Assembly: GCA_010094025.1 (NCBI GenBank)
Contig: ML991845.1
Coordinates: forward strand, 1 to 64,000
DNA length: 64,000 nt
Direction: 5' to 3'
Origin: Viridothelium virens
Lineage: Eukaryota > Ascomycota > Dothideomycetes > Trypetheliales > Trypetheliaceae
The translations under genes and the position numbers were made by a program. Positions 9,694-20,602 of this stretch are shown in pieces; within the stretch, counting starts at the first letter, position 1, and each line of letters opens with the position of its first letter. The notes beneath the pieces are model-generated. The model worked only from the letters and a program-made list of their open reading frames with translations. It did not search any database and was not told the DNA's origin.

Positions 9694-10959
9694 ATGGGTG
9701 ACGTCGCAGTAGAGAACCCGGTCAACCAAGTGCCGCCACACAAGAAGCAGCTTCCATCTTCAATACCAAACATCGAATCATTAGAAGGCTTCACAACGGA
9801 CGGCAATGATGACTACTCCGCATTCAAGAAGCTGCAGCGACAGCTAGAATACATCAATCTCCAAGAAGAATACATCAAGGATGAACAGCGCAGCCTCAAA
9901 CGCGAGCTCGTCCGCGCCCAAGAAGAAATCAAGCGCATCCAATCCGTCCCCCTCGTCATCGGCCAATTCATGGAAGCCATCGACCAAAACACCGGCATCG
10001 TGCAATCCTCCACGGGCTCCAACTACGTCGTGCGCATCCTCTCGACGCTTGACCGCGAGCTGCTGAAGCCCTCCTCCTCCGTCGCTTTGCACCGCCACTC
10101 GAACTCGCTCGTCGACATCCTGCCGCCGGAAGCCGACTCCTCGATCGCGATGCTGGGCGCGGACGAGAAGCCGGACGTCACGTACGCCGATGTCGGCGGC
10201 TTGGACATGCAGAAGCAGGAGATCCGCGAGGCGGTCGAGCTGCCCCTCACCCACTTCGACCTCTACAAGCAGATCGGCATCGACCCGCCGCGCGGCGTGC
10301 TACTGTATGGCCCGCCGGGGACCGGCAAGACGATGCTGGTGAAGGCGGTGGCGAACAGTACGACGGCGTCATTCATTCGCGTCGTCGGCTCGGAGTTTGT
10401 GCAGAAGTATCTGGGGGAGGGACCGCGCATGGTGCGGGATGTGTTTCGGATGGCGCGGGAGAACTCGCCGGCGATTATTTTCATTGATGAGATTGATGCG
10501 ATTGCTACAAAGCGGTTTGATGCGCAGACCGGGGCGGATCGCGAGGTCCAGCGGATTCTGCTCGAGTTGCTTAATCAGATGGATGGGTTTGATCAGACGG
10601 CGAATGTGAAGGTGATTATGGCGACGAATAGGGCGGATACGCTGGATCCGGCGTTGTTGCGCCCGGGAAGATTGGATCGGAAGATCGAGTTTCCTTCATT
10701 GAGGGATCGAAGGGAGCGTCGATTGATCTTCTCGACGATCGCGAGCAAGATGAGTTTGTCACCTGAGGTCGACCTCGACAGCTTGATCGTGAGGAACGAT
10801 CCCCTTAGTGGAGCTATCATTGCGGCAATCATGCAAGAGGCAGGCTTGAGGGCGGTGAGAAAGAATCGGTACAACATTATACAGAGTGATTTGGAGGATG
10901 CATACTCCAGCCAGGTGAAGGGGACTCAAGAGAGTGATAAGTTTGAGTTTTACAGATAG
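9694..10959 (+). CDS. rpt3: 26S proteasome regulatory ATPase Rpt3
   Basis: An intronless gene of 421 residues, a normal length for Rpt3 (PSMC4/Yta2). Rpt3 is one of six AAA ATPases of the 19S base that unfold ubiquitinated substrates and open the 20S gate. An N-terminal coiled coil (about 42-87) precedes the OB fold. The AAA domain has Walker A GPPGTGKT (206-213), Walker B IIFIDEID (261-268), the sensor ATNR and the arginine-finger segment [13 protein letters not shown]. The C-terminal FEFYR matches the Rpt3-type hydrophobic-Tyr-basic tail that docks in the alpha ring. The frame extends upstream without homology, so the ATG at 9694 (MGDVAVENP) was chosen. Codon use is strongly GC-biased in the middle third (about 9900-10450) and neutral elsewhere. 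Confidence 0.97.
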   Translation: MGDVAVENPVNQVPPHKKQLPSSIPNIESLEGFTTDGNDDYSAFKKLQRQLEYINLQEEYIKDEQRSLKRELVRAQEEIKRIQSVPLVIGQFMEAIDQNTGIVQSSTGSNYVVRILSTLDRELLKPSSSVALHRHSNSLVDILPPEADSSIAMLGADEKPDVTYADVGGLDMQKQEIREAVELPLTHFDLYKQIGIDPPRGVLLYGPPGTGKTMLVKAVANSTTASFIRVVGSEFVQKYLGEGPRMVRDVFRMARENSPAIIFIDEIDAIATKRFDAQTGADREVQRILLELLNQMDGFDQTANVKVIMATNRADTLDPALLRPGRLDRKIEFPSLRDRRERRLIFSTIASKMSLSPEVDLDSLIVRNDPLSGAIIAAIMQEAGLRAVRKNRYNIIQSDLEDAYSSQVKGTQESDKFEFYR

Positions 10960-12202
10960 GCAATAAGCAGACCAGGTCGAGCTGCTCCTAAAGGCAGGTT
11001 TTGGGGCAAAGCTGGAGGAAGAGCATCAGTAGCATCAGGAGCTTGTAGCGCAGCGATGAAGGTCGCTTGTATCATAGACGTATTGTAAGTGGTCGTCTCA
11101 GAGCATGTTTTAATTCAACACCTTTGACTTCTATACTCCCAACAGACGGAGAAAGGCAGGTTCCCAGCTTTGCTGCCTTGTAAATGCGTTCATCCGCAAG
11201 GCTCTTGATTCAGGTGTTTCCAGATGGCAGATTGTCGCCTCTCTTAGCTCTCTCTATATCGGATTGAAGTCCAGAGAACGTAGAGTCTCGGTTGAGCACA
11301 ACAACAACAGGGCCATGGATGAGGAAAGGGACGTTGAGAGCTTTTGCTGCAGCAGTAGGACATGAATCGAGTATCAGCAGTCTATTAGGTGAAGCTGTTG
11401 AAGGTTTACCTGATTTTAGAGATGAGGGAGAGATTGAGAGCGTGGTAGAAGATATTGATTGATTCTCGGAACAGGCTTCAAAATTCTCTGCTGAATCTCT
11501 GGTATGAGCAAGAGCAGGTCTCTATATGTCGGAAGAAACCCCAGAGAACATAGAGTCTCGGTCAAGCACAGGTACAGTATTTTACATCATCTCGATGTCC
11601 ATCATTTTATCACTCGACCGTTATTGTACCAACTCATTCTCCGTAAGGATTTATGTGAACAGCATCGACCCGTGTAGGCAACAAGGCATTTCTGCTTATG
11701 TCTAGAGTAAATTCTATATACCCTTCACACGCATCAGTCCCCTGATTCCGACGCCCCTGGGCCCTCCGCAGCCGTCAGCATGAAAACGTCTATCTTACAG
11801 AAAGAGTAACAAAGGAGATGCGAGTGCCGATGCGGCAGTCCTCGATATGCGTGTATGCCGACAGTGAGCACGCAGAATTACGCATGGCTCATAAAAATAT
11901 TAGATAGGAAAACAGAAGATCGCCTGCCTGCTTGCCTAACGCGGGCGTGATGAGAGGAAGATAAGGTATGCAGCACCCGAAGAAAGATTTGACTCTGTCC
12001 TGACGGTGATCGAAAAAACGTGAAAAGGAACCCCACGAGGTATGGATGAAGGATGCGTGCTCCAACGACCCCTTTGAACGCCAACCCATGGCTTTGCTTT
12101 CCAACAGAGAAATCCCCAGCGCTGCGCCCTGAAACACAGAAAAGCACAATGACAAACGGAAAAAAGGAAAATATTCCGGAGCAGTGCTAATATAGTTAGT
12201 AA
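10960..12202. other. Convergent 3' intergenic region between rpt3 and mss4
   Basis: No credible gene. It contains a diverged direct repeat of about 50 bp (11251-11300 and 11519-11570) and a 32-bp segment (11486-11517) that matches the start of the DUF1295 gene at 24097-24128. Both are reported as findings. Confidence 0.5.
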
Positions 12203-15200
12203 TTAATGCGCAGGCGGCGAATCCGAATCCACCCTCTGCACCCTCATCTCCATATCCTCGAAATCGCCGCTCTTCCGAAACCGCGTCGGCGCAGGCACCG
12301 GCGACGGACTCTTCGTATAGCTCTCCGCGATCACAGGCGCCGGCACCGCAGGAAGCGGCTTCTGTCTCTCCTCCACCGTCGCCGTACTCTGCGGCCTTCC
12401 CCTCGCGCTCCCACTCCCACTCCCAGCACTCCACCTCGCCTTACCCAGCGCATCCTCATTCCTCAAGAACCCCTCGTCCATCCTCCTCGCCATCTCGCCC
12501 TCCTCCCGCATCGGCGGCGTCGCCTCCACCGTCTCCAGCGCCCCAGTAGAATTCCGATTCCCATGCGGCGGCGGCCCCCTCCTCCTTTCCGCCTCCCCCT
12601 CGGGACTCCTCGTGCCCCCACCACCAGCATCCCGCTCTCGCTCTCGCTCTCGTTCCCGACTCCCTGCGCTCCGCCCCCCAACACTCGCGCTGCTCTCGCC
12701 CACCACCTCCTCCACCACCGGCAGCGTCGTCCCCGCGTACCCGTCCCCCGCACGCTCCGCGCTCGGGCTGCGCACGGCGCCGAGGCGGCGGTCCGGGACG
12801 TCGTCTTCGGAGACGCCTTTGCGCTGGCTCTTAGCGGCCTCGCGCTCGGCGCGCTCCATCACCTTCTCTGTCTTTGGGGACTGCTGGTTGCTGCGGAAAC
12901 TGGGGGCAGTGGTGGTGCTGGTCTTACGGGGGTCGTCGGAGTTCAAGTTTTTTGACGACGAGGAGGCTTTGGCGTTGGCGTTGGCGTTAAAGGTGCCGCC
13001 ATCGTTCGTTAGGGGAGGAAGCTGCTGCGGTGGGACGCCCGCGGCGTGAGCGACGGCCTCGTGGGCGGGGATGTTGGTGGAGCCGGGTTGCTGGTTGGTG
13101 CTTTCGGCGAGTTTTTCGGCGTCGGCGGCTTCGCGAGTCTTGGTGATGCCGGAGATGAAGCGGGCGAAGCGGTCGCCGTAGGGTTCGGGAGGGATGGCGG
13201 AGATTTGGGATTTGGGGTTGGAGAGGCCCTTCCAGAAGTGTTCGGTGCGTTTGATCATATTGTACTATATTCAATGCCGTATCAGTTGTTGAACGAGAGA
13301 GGTACATAGAGGATGGAGATAACTTACGTGCGTCAGGCAATCGATGATACCAAGGTAGTAGATTTCCTCACCAGGCCGATCATCCTCATGTGTTGCTCGG
13401 AATCCGCCATCATCTTGGTAGAAGTAAAACCCTTTCTTACTCTCTAGCACTTCCTCTGGCATCTTGCTTACCGTCTGGTCCATGGGGATGGGCTTTTGGT
13501 TCTTTATGATCTGCCGGAGCTCTTTTGCTTTCCTCGCAGTTTCCATCTTCGAAGGCGTTCGTGTGAGCATGCTAGGCACTCGCTGCAGAGACGCGCTTCC
13601 TCGTTGCGATGGATCTGAGCCTTGCTGTTGAAGACCCTGAGTTTGTTGCGGATCGTGGTCGGGACTTTCGCCACCTGGTTGGAAGACCTGTAGCGTCTTG
13701 TTGCGAATGTTTTCTTCGTTGCCAACTCCGAGATCATGGATACCGACCAAAAGACTGTAGTCCATGATCTTAAGCTTCTGCAGCAAGGCTACATCCCGCT
13801 TTATTTGCTCAGCAAAGTTCTTCATTTTTGTTGGGCCGAACTCGAGATGAAGATCTCTGCGTAACCAATTGAGGTCTTTGAGCGTGGCTCGCGGATTATT
13901 CTTAAGATCCTCTTCTCTGAAGTCTCGACCGATCGTTGATCCTTTGAGATCGAACGTCCTGTGAATATCTCGATGAGGTGGAAAGAGATTGTTCATGACC
14001 ACGAAGTGTGTTTTGCGCCCGTATGGCATCTTCATCCGATGTAAGCCATAGAATTGGGAAAGGAGGGTATTAGGATTATCTTGAACATGCTCGTAGTAGT
14101 CTTTGAGTATCTTGCGAAGGAATTTGTGTTCAGCGTGGTGGATGGTTTTGATAATGTACTTGTAGTCGCGGGAGAAATAGAAAAAGCTGCCGCTCTTGCC
14201 AGGGGAACCCAGTTCTGAAAGGATGTATTTGCTGGTAAGGGACATGAGATAATCTGCGGGATCAATCTTGAAGATTCTTCGAAGATGTCGAAAGACCCAT
14301 GGGGCATAGTCTTTGAACTTGAAGTCGTATTTGGCGGAGGGTGTAAGTTCGTTCCCAGTCCTGTTAAGGTTAGCAAGACCTCCACTGGACAATCCAGCAC
14401 TACTCACACGTCGAAAGAGAATTTTTGGGATGTCTGAAAATCGGAGTCGACCAAATCGCGATCCACTTTGGCATTGCATCTTGAAACAGTGAATCGAATG
14501 CCCGTTAACATGTTGTATGCCATGACGAAATTGGCATGGTTCTGATCAACTCTTGTACCAACTAGCACTCTCTCATCATCTTCGTCTTCTTTCCGCTTTC
14601 GTTTGCTTGCTCTTTTCTGTCTTATGTGTTCCGCCCAGCGTAATGCATCTTCATCTTGTGGCACCTCGTCAAGGTTTATTTGCGAATGGATGGACCTTGT
14701 CGCTCGCCGCGCAAGGGTCAAAGACGCTCGTCGTCTTGTAGGAGTAGCCGGTGAAAAACGCCCAGTGCTTAGTGCATCATCTGTAGCTTGCGAATCCCGT
14801 GAGAGCCGGGCAGTATTGACTTTGGGAACTTCTAGGGTGTGTCGATGTTGCAGGCGGTTGTAGGGCGAACCTTGTAAAGCAGCGATAGCGGGATTAATTG
14901 GCACAGCCAACGTGGGATCTTTCGGGTCTCGAAAAGCAGGCGGAGATGATAGTCGATGTTTCTCTGAGCCGGCCGGTGCATTCAAAGCACTGTCGGATGA
15001 GGTGCGATCTGGCTGAGCGGCACTCACACTTCGTCCATGAATTGGCGATGTTGGCGGATGAGTCGCATTCAGAGGCGACGAAGCTGTGGTAGAGGGCACT
15101 GATTCTCCAACGCTCTCTCCGTTTGTCATGGGTGGAGGCTCATCCGGGCCTCTGGGTGCCCTTTCTGCCGGCAACTTTTTAGCACTGTCAGCGACATGGG

Positions 15201-15591
15201 GCTCTTGTGTAGGTGACTGGTGGTCGATGTCATTATCTCCATTGACTCTTTCCCTGCCAAGACTGGACGTCTGCGCCGTACTAGCGGATTTTGAACTGCT
15301 TTTGTAGGAAGGGCTCGTATCTCCAGCATCTACATAGGTCGACCCACTCGCGCGTCCGTTGGGCAATGTTTGCACGCTCGAATCGGTTCCGTTGACGATA
15401 GTGCTTTCGGGACGGACGAAGTCGCCATTCGACAGTGTCTTGGACTGTCGCGTACTAGTCCGGTTGCTGAAAGTGAGTTTATCTATCGACTCACGAGGAT
15501 AGTAGTTGAAAGCGGAGATTGAACTGGCCAGCGACGTACGGTCTGCCGGCTCGTCGCTCGCGAACGAGGGCATGTCGAATGCCTGGTGCAT
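12203..15591 (-). CDS. mss4: Phosphatidylinositol-4-phosphate 5-kinase Mss4
   Basis: Makes PI(4,5)P2 at the plasma membrane, controlling actin, endocytosis and polarity. There are three exons: 15591-14408, 14360-13328 and 13264-12203, with introns of 47 nt (containing gctaac) and 63 nt. The product is about 1092 residues. The long disordered N-terminus includes a basic stretch, [15 protein letters not shown]. The kinase core begins [27 protein letters not shown] across the first junction and includes [27 protein letters not shown], the catalytic [12 protein letters not shown], and the activation loop [27 protein letters not shown], which is split by intron 2. The disordered tail carries an RERERERE repeat. 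The frame is open upstream to a GTG at 15609 but has no earlier ATG before a stop, so the ATG at 15591 is used. A second ATG lies at 15573, and an extra 5' exon cannot be excluded. Confidence 0.93.
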
Positions 15592-16353
15592 CCGACGATC
15601 ATTGAACACGAGTTTATGGGGTGATTTGTGCCGCCGTCATATCTGGAGGGTTGATAAGGGTTGGAAGCTGGCGTATTCCGGTGATCGGCCTGGAGGATGA
15701 GGTAGCAATTGCGGCCGTGCGTTGGCGACAGAGTGAAGAGGCTCACGAGGGGACGAGGAGACGAGTTGAAGGCTGCAGCTGAGCTCTTGGTGGATTGATC
15801 CGGATATGGGTTTGGATTGGTTAAGATGCAGATCCGGGACGTGCCTGGGTTGCGAAGGGCTGAGGCCGGTGTTCTTTTGGAATTGCGTGGGTTGGACAAG
15901 GGTCTCCTCCTCTCTCTCGTTGCTCTCCAATCCCTCCTCCACCCTAAGCTACCACCCACGCCACCCCTACGTGCCACGCTTTATGTAAGAACCAACACCC
16001 ATTCTCCGCCGCGAACAATTCCTCGATCGGAGGTTTTTGCAACGAATGTGTTGCTCTAAGGTTTCCTCGCATCTTGACCTGCCTTTTCCGTAGCACTATG
16101 ATAGTCCCTGGTCAAGATATGCCCCCATAGCAATAGCAATGTCCAGACTAGTTGTGACGTCGCAGGCCATAACAATTTCAGTACCAGTGCAGCAATATTA
16201 TCGATTTCATTTCATTCGCTAGTGATTCAGTTCCTCCCGTAATACCAAATTTGTCTCGCTCAAATATTGAGCTGACAAATACCTATTTCCATTGGAAAAA
16301 TAGCCAAGAAACCCCCAGGATGCAAAAGCTAAGAATATCACGACACGCAAAGG
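15592..16353. other. Upstream region of mss4, 3' flank of the ligase-like gene
   Basis: No supported gene. Small ORFs on both strands lack homology and fall in the likely 5' leader of mss4 (a GC-rich pyrimidine tract near 15,900-15,960 on the plus strand). Confidence 0.4.
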
Positions 16354-19300
16354 TTATGCTTGGTAAGATATCCTTTGCCGGACGCCTTTGCTATCGGCAA
16401 AGTAATGGCACCTCTCCTTTTCATCCCAATCAACAATCCCAAAAAGATGTTTTCCAATATTCATGTCATCATCCTTTCCCTCGTGAGTCGTCTCATGCAT
16501 TTCCTCTTCCAGCACCCTCCAATCCAAAAACATTACTCTTTCCCTCAACTCCAGTTCCAAGATTTGTTGTACTACTGTCAAACTCGCCTTTTCGCGTCTC
16601 GTCTCGAGCAATACAAGCTTCTGCAACCCAGCATAGCTCTGGCTCTCATAGACGACTGAATCGTCTGCAGGATCTGCATCAAAGCCGCGTTCGCGGACCC
16701 AATGATCCAGAGTTCTAACACAAAAGGCACCGTGGGCAGATATAAGATCCTCGGCGATCCAGGGAGATCTCGCAATGCAGGGGGCCAGATAGATGATGCA
16801 TCTACTGAACGTTGGTCGCACCACCGTGAATGCAATAGGCGTCGGCTTCGGGGAGTGTCTGACTCCAGAAGACGTAGCATACACGGTGGCGAACCCTGTA
16901 CGCTTCCCTCGAATTTGTGAAGGTGGAGAAATCATAAGCTGATCTCTTTGCCCTGACGATGTTTTGTTTGGCATTCGAGGAGTGACGCTGACGACTGTTG
17001 AGCTATTGGGAGACTGATCACTGTCGGGAGGCTCAGTGAGTAGCCTTCGTGTGTCTGGAGAGTCCTGTCGGTGATCAGGCGAGTTAGTAATATCTGCAAG
17101 TGGCTCTTGCGCCTGAAGTATGGATTGGCTCCCTCTGTCGACCAGAATCAATTGTCCACCATCCGAATTGCTCGTATTCCTTGCTTTCTTTACTACGATG
17201 TGCCCCCCAATTCCGTTTGATCCATCGGCCTCATTCAGATCGTCGTAGGTGCGTTTGGCTGGTTTACTTGCGACCTGAGAGATTTTTCTGAGACTTTCAT
17301 GCGGCTCTGCTGGTTTTGAAGGCCTCGACATCGGTTGGATTTTTTGCGTATCTATGAAAATAGGCAATTGCAAGTTTTCGTTCGCACAATTCGAGTCGAA
17401 CACAGAAGAGGGAAACGCTGGAGTTGGCTTAATTTGCTGCGGCCTTGAGGAAACGAAAACATCGACGACAGACCGGACGTTTGATTTCGGTTCGCCAGGC
17501 TCGCTTTGTTTTGACGATGGTTGAGACGATGAAGTTCGACTGGTCCCTTCGGTAGTATCTGAAACTTGCCGCGTTCTTGACACCGCCGTTATCGGAGTTG
17601 ATCGAGCGCTTCTGGATCTTGTGCTTCTGCTTTCAGTACACGTCTCGCGGACAACCTTTACCCATTTTGCCAACTCCTGACTTTCGCCCTCAGCAGCGAG
17701 CTCTCGTGCATTTAGCGCGAGCTCCTGTAGTTCGAGGAAAGTGATAGTATCTCTCCAACTTCGGTCTAGATGAACCTTGCGGACTCGGGGATGCCTTAAC
17801 GTGTAGAAATTAGCGCCAGAAGGCTTGTCGAACGCGCTACCCAGAACTTCAACGACGAGTGGAGATGAGAAAGCCGTTTGCATTGGTGAAACCGAGTCTC
17901 CAATAGAAATGTCAAAGGACTCAGGTGCTTCGCCTTTACGGAAGGGATGTTGGCTCAAGTAGCCGTAGTTACACAGAGTCTCGTGATCAGCCTTAGGAAT
18001 GCATTCTTTGCAGCATACCAAGTCAACAACCTTGAATCGAGGCTTAGCATCCACCTGGAGGACATCATCTTTATTCTCGAGGCATCCCAGATAGAAGCTA
18101 GTCCAGCGAGGATTTGATAAACCGCAAGCTTCGGCGTCACGCGCATTGTACGACGCACCAATCACGGCAAAATCGGCTTCGTCTCCCATGCTATTGATGT
18201 AGTCCTTCTTCATCTTGACAAAGCCCCGAAATCCAGATGTGCTCTCAGTCTCATACAGCGCAAAATATGGGGCGTCTGTAGGTTTCAACGCCAAACCTTC
18301 CCATCGTCGTGTTATCGACCATGCGAAATGCTCCATGAGTCTTTCCTTTGCGTCAGCTGTGGAGAAGTCAATATACTTGTGTTGGGCGGTCATGGCGTAA
18401 CCAAGGCGTTTCACTACGATTGACTTTAACCGACCTCTTCGCTCCTGATACGGTTCATTCATTATCATCTCATCGTCAATCATCAGGAGGTCATGATACA
18501 TCATCATCAGGTGTTCATCTCGATGTGGTGGTGAGTCATTTTCGGTCCCGATGAACCTGCCGGAGCGCAAGACGTGGTTTCGAATCTTGGCAAACTCCAA
18601 GATCTCTTCTGTCGCGTCATTATACACTAGCAATTCCCCAAGAAGAATGCATGTTGAGTGGATGGGACAGTCTGGCTTTCCTAAGCGCAGAGATTCGCGA
18701 ATCGTGCCGTGAATCGCAGAGCGATCCTCGGTGGAGTCTTTGCCACTTTTAGAGTAAATCTGTATGGGTCGAGATTCGTTGGACATATCGATATGAATCT
18801 CGCAATATTCACCATCGTATTTTCTCTCAGCGGACCAACGGCGCCGTCCCACTATGTTCAAGCAATTCTGGATGGAACGAGCTTTGACAAACGAGGGTCG
18901 ACCAACTTTGACGCCGACCTTCGGACGTAACCGTGCAGAAGCTTCGCGCTTATAGATAAGCTGCTGATCTGGATCGGCAACAGCAGGATAGCATGCCAGG
19001 CCCGTTTTCAGCAAACTCAGAGCGTCCGGTAGTGAATCTTGAAAACGAAGTAGATCTGGTAGCAGAAAATGATACGCGCTTTGTACTTGATGATCTCCTG
19101 GCAGGAATCTCGCGATATCCTTCAAGATAATTCGAGTGAGCCATTTCGCCTGGCATGGATCCATTCGAAGGTATAGCCAATCTAATGGCTTATCCAGATT
19201 GGCAGTGCTTGCCGTCTGCCGCACATTATGATTGGAGAATCGAGATCGAGACGCCAATTCACCAAGCGAGGAGTCAACTTGCTCAACAGATACCGGAGGA

Positions 19301-19668
19301 ATTGCTGGAGAGCCAATGTCTCTAGTCGCACGCTCGACGGAAGATCCTAGGTCTCCTCTCCCAGAAATGCTATAGCTCTGAAGATCTTTCACTTTCGACA
19401 GACTGAGGCAGTAACACCGTCCAATCGCTCTTTCCAGCCGCTTCTCTTGCATCGCATAGTTGCGATCCGGTCGTCGATGGGGCATCAATGAGGAGAGGAG
19501 CGCCTCCGGCGAGGTTCTGTCAATCTCATGGCGGTGGTGCTTGAACCACTGCTTGACCTTGTTATTCTTGAGCCTCTGGCGTGTCAATGCCGTTGGAGGT
19601 GGAATCTGGTCCTCGATTTTCTCGAGCTGCGTCAGGAGCTCACAAAGCGAACTGAAGCTGAGCGACAT
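16354..19668 (-). CDS. ATP-dependent DNA ligase-domain protein
   Basis: A single-exon gene of 1104 residues with a eukaryotic/archaeal-type ATP-dependent DNA ligase core. Motif I is ERKYDGEY, with Lys283 as the predicted AMP-accepting lysine. Motif III is CILLGELLVYN, motif IV WEGLALKP and motif V FVKMKKDY. A helical N-terminal region (LYLRMDPCQAKWLTRIILKDI) resembles the ligase DNA-binding domain. After the OB-fold region (to about 650) comes a long disordered segment, then a C-terminal domain of about 150 residues (from RPTFSRCIIYLAPC) that could be a divergent BRCT-like fold. The arrangement recalls DNA ligase IV but is shorter, and tandem BRCTs are not obvious, so I do not call it LIG4. 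It presumably acts in nuclear DNA repair. The ATG at 19668 is the only good start. Confidence 0.85.
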   Translation of the reverse strand: MSLSFSSLCELLTQLEKIEDQIPPPTALTRQRLKNNKVKQWFKHHRHEIDRTSPEALLSSLMPHRRPDRNYAMQEKRLERAIGRCYCLSLSKVKDLQSYSISGRGDLGSSVERATRDIGSPAIPPVSVEQVDSSLGELASRSRFSNHNVRQTASTANLDKPLDWLYLRMDPCQAKWLTRIILKDIARFLPGDHQVQSAYHFLLPDLLRFQDSLPDALSLLKTGLACYPAVADPDQQLIYKREASARLRPKVGVKVGRPSFVKARSIQNCLNIVGRRRWSAERKYDGEYCEIHIDMSNESRPIQIYSKSGKDSTEDRSAIHGTIRESLRLGKPDCPIHSTCILLGELLVYNDATEEILEFAKIRNHVLRSGRFIGTENDSPPHRDEHLMMMYHDLLMIDDEMIMNEPYQERRGRLKSIVVKRLGYAMTAQHKYIDFSTADAKERLMEHFAWSITRRWEGLALKPTDAPYFALYETESTSGFRGFVKMKKDYINSMGDEADFAVIGASYNARDAEACGLSNPRWTSFYLGCLENKDDVLQVDAKPRFKVVDLVCCKECIPKADHETLCNYGYLSQHPFRKGEAPESFDISIGDSVSPMQTAFSSPLVVEVLGSAFDKPSGANFYTLRHPRVRKVHLDRSWRDTITFLELQELALNARELAAEGESQELAKWVKVVRETCTESRSTRSRSARSTPITAVSRTRQVSDTTEGTSRTSSSQPSSKQSEPGEPKSNVRSVVDVFVSSRPQQIKPTPAFPSSVFDSNCANENLQLPIFIDTQKIQPMSRPSKPAEPHESLRKISQVASKPAKRTYDDLNEADGSNGIGGHIVVKKARNTSNSDGGQLILVDRGSQSILQAQEPLADITNSPDHRQDSPDTRRLLTEPPDSDQSPNSSTVVSVTPRMPNKTSSGQRDQLMISPPSQIRGKRTGFATVYATSSGVRHSPKPTPIAFTVVRPTFSRCIIYLAPCIARSPWIAEDLISAHGAFCVRTLDHWVRERGFDADPADDSVVYESQSYAGLQKLVLLETRREKASLTVVQQILELELRERVMFLDWRVLEEEMHETTHEGKDDDMNIGKHLFGIVDWDEKERCHYFADSKGVRQRISYQA

Positions 19669-20602
19669 TGGAAATAATTAGAAATTAGAACCCGATCTTT
19701 GATGGGCCGGAAAATGTACATCTTGAAAGAAAGAGCCAAGGCGAGCGCTACCTTCAGAAGTTATTAGGGTAAGCAGTGAAAGTCTTTGTTCACTTGGTTA
19801 ATGCTAATGCCAGGCCACCTGTGAATCATGACCTGTATGCCCTTATGCCCCTACTTTCTTCACGCACTGTGCTCGCATTTTTGTCATGGAGGCCTGGAAA
19901 GTGTGCAAACAGTGAGATGCGGCTCAGGGGTTTCCCTTGCTTCCTTCCTTCACCAAGTGATGTTCGAAGCAGAAGGCGGCTGATGCTGTAGAAGGATATC
20001 CCGAGAGAGCGTTGATTCAGCCCGCCCCAACTTCAGCGCCGATCAGGCGGGTCAAATATCTAGCGCATGATCTCGAGGAAAGCACAGAATCACCAGAAGA
20101 CCTCTATGAGATATTGAAGTCAATTGAACACTTAAGTGACTGGGTTGAATCACAGAAGGTGGCCTTTCTTGAGGGGATCTGCAGTTGTTTTGATCCACAT
20201 CGCGCTAGCCTTCGGATGCTCCTTGCTGACGTGCTCGACTACTCCAGAATAGAATTAGTGCAATTCTATGATTATGGAAACGACGAGCGGTGCGAATTAC
20301 GCGCGTGCAAATCAAATGTCCTCGTGTGAGGTTTTCCATCCATTTTGGTTGGCAGCAAAGGCAGTTTACCAGCCAAAATATGCATTCGAAGTTTTGAATA
20401 AAGAGCCACGCCAGCAGACTCCGTCATGCCGGAAGAAGAAATACTCCGCCTGATGCCTAAAGCTAATGTAGGGACGTGGAAGTCCTTAAGAGAGCGTTAA
20501 ATGTGAATAGAAACCTTCCAAAATATTCCGGACTCCTCTAACACGTCAAGCTTTCCATATCCTCACCCAGTAGTCATGCATACCTTCAGGTAGTCTCGAC
20601 GC
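19669..20602. other. Intergenic with one unassigned ORF
   Basis: A plus-strand open frame at 20012-20329 (about 105 codons, no ATG, frame opens LIQPAPTSAP) has protein-like composition (for example DLEESTESPEDLYEILKSIEHL) but no start codon and no known family. It may be a gene relic. Nothing else is supported. Confidence 0.3.

Noticed and set aside
12206-12955. 249-residue plus-strand ORF opposite the mss4 tail
   Set aside because: Extreme Arg/Pro/His composition mirroring the disordered, GC-rich mss4 C-terminus.
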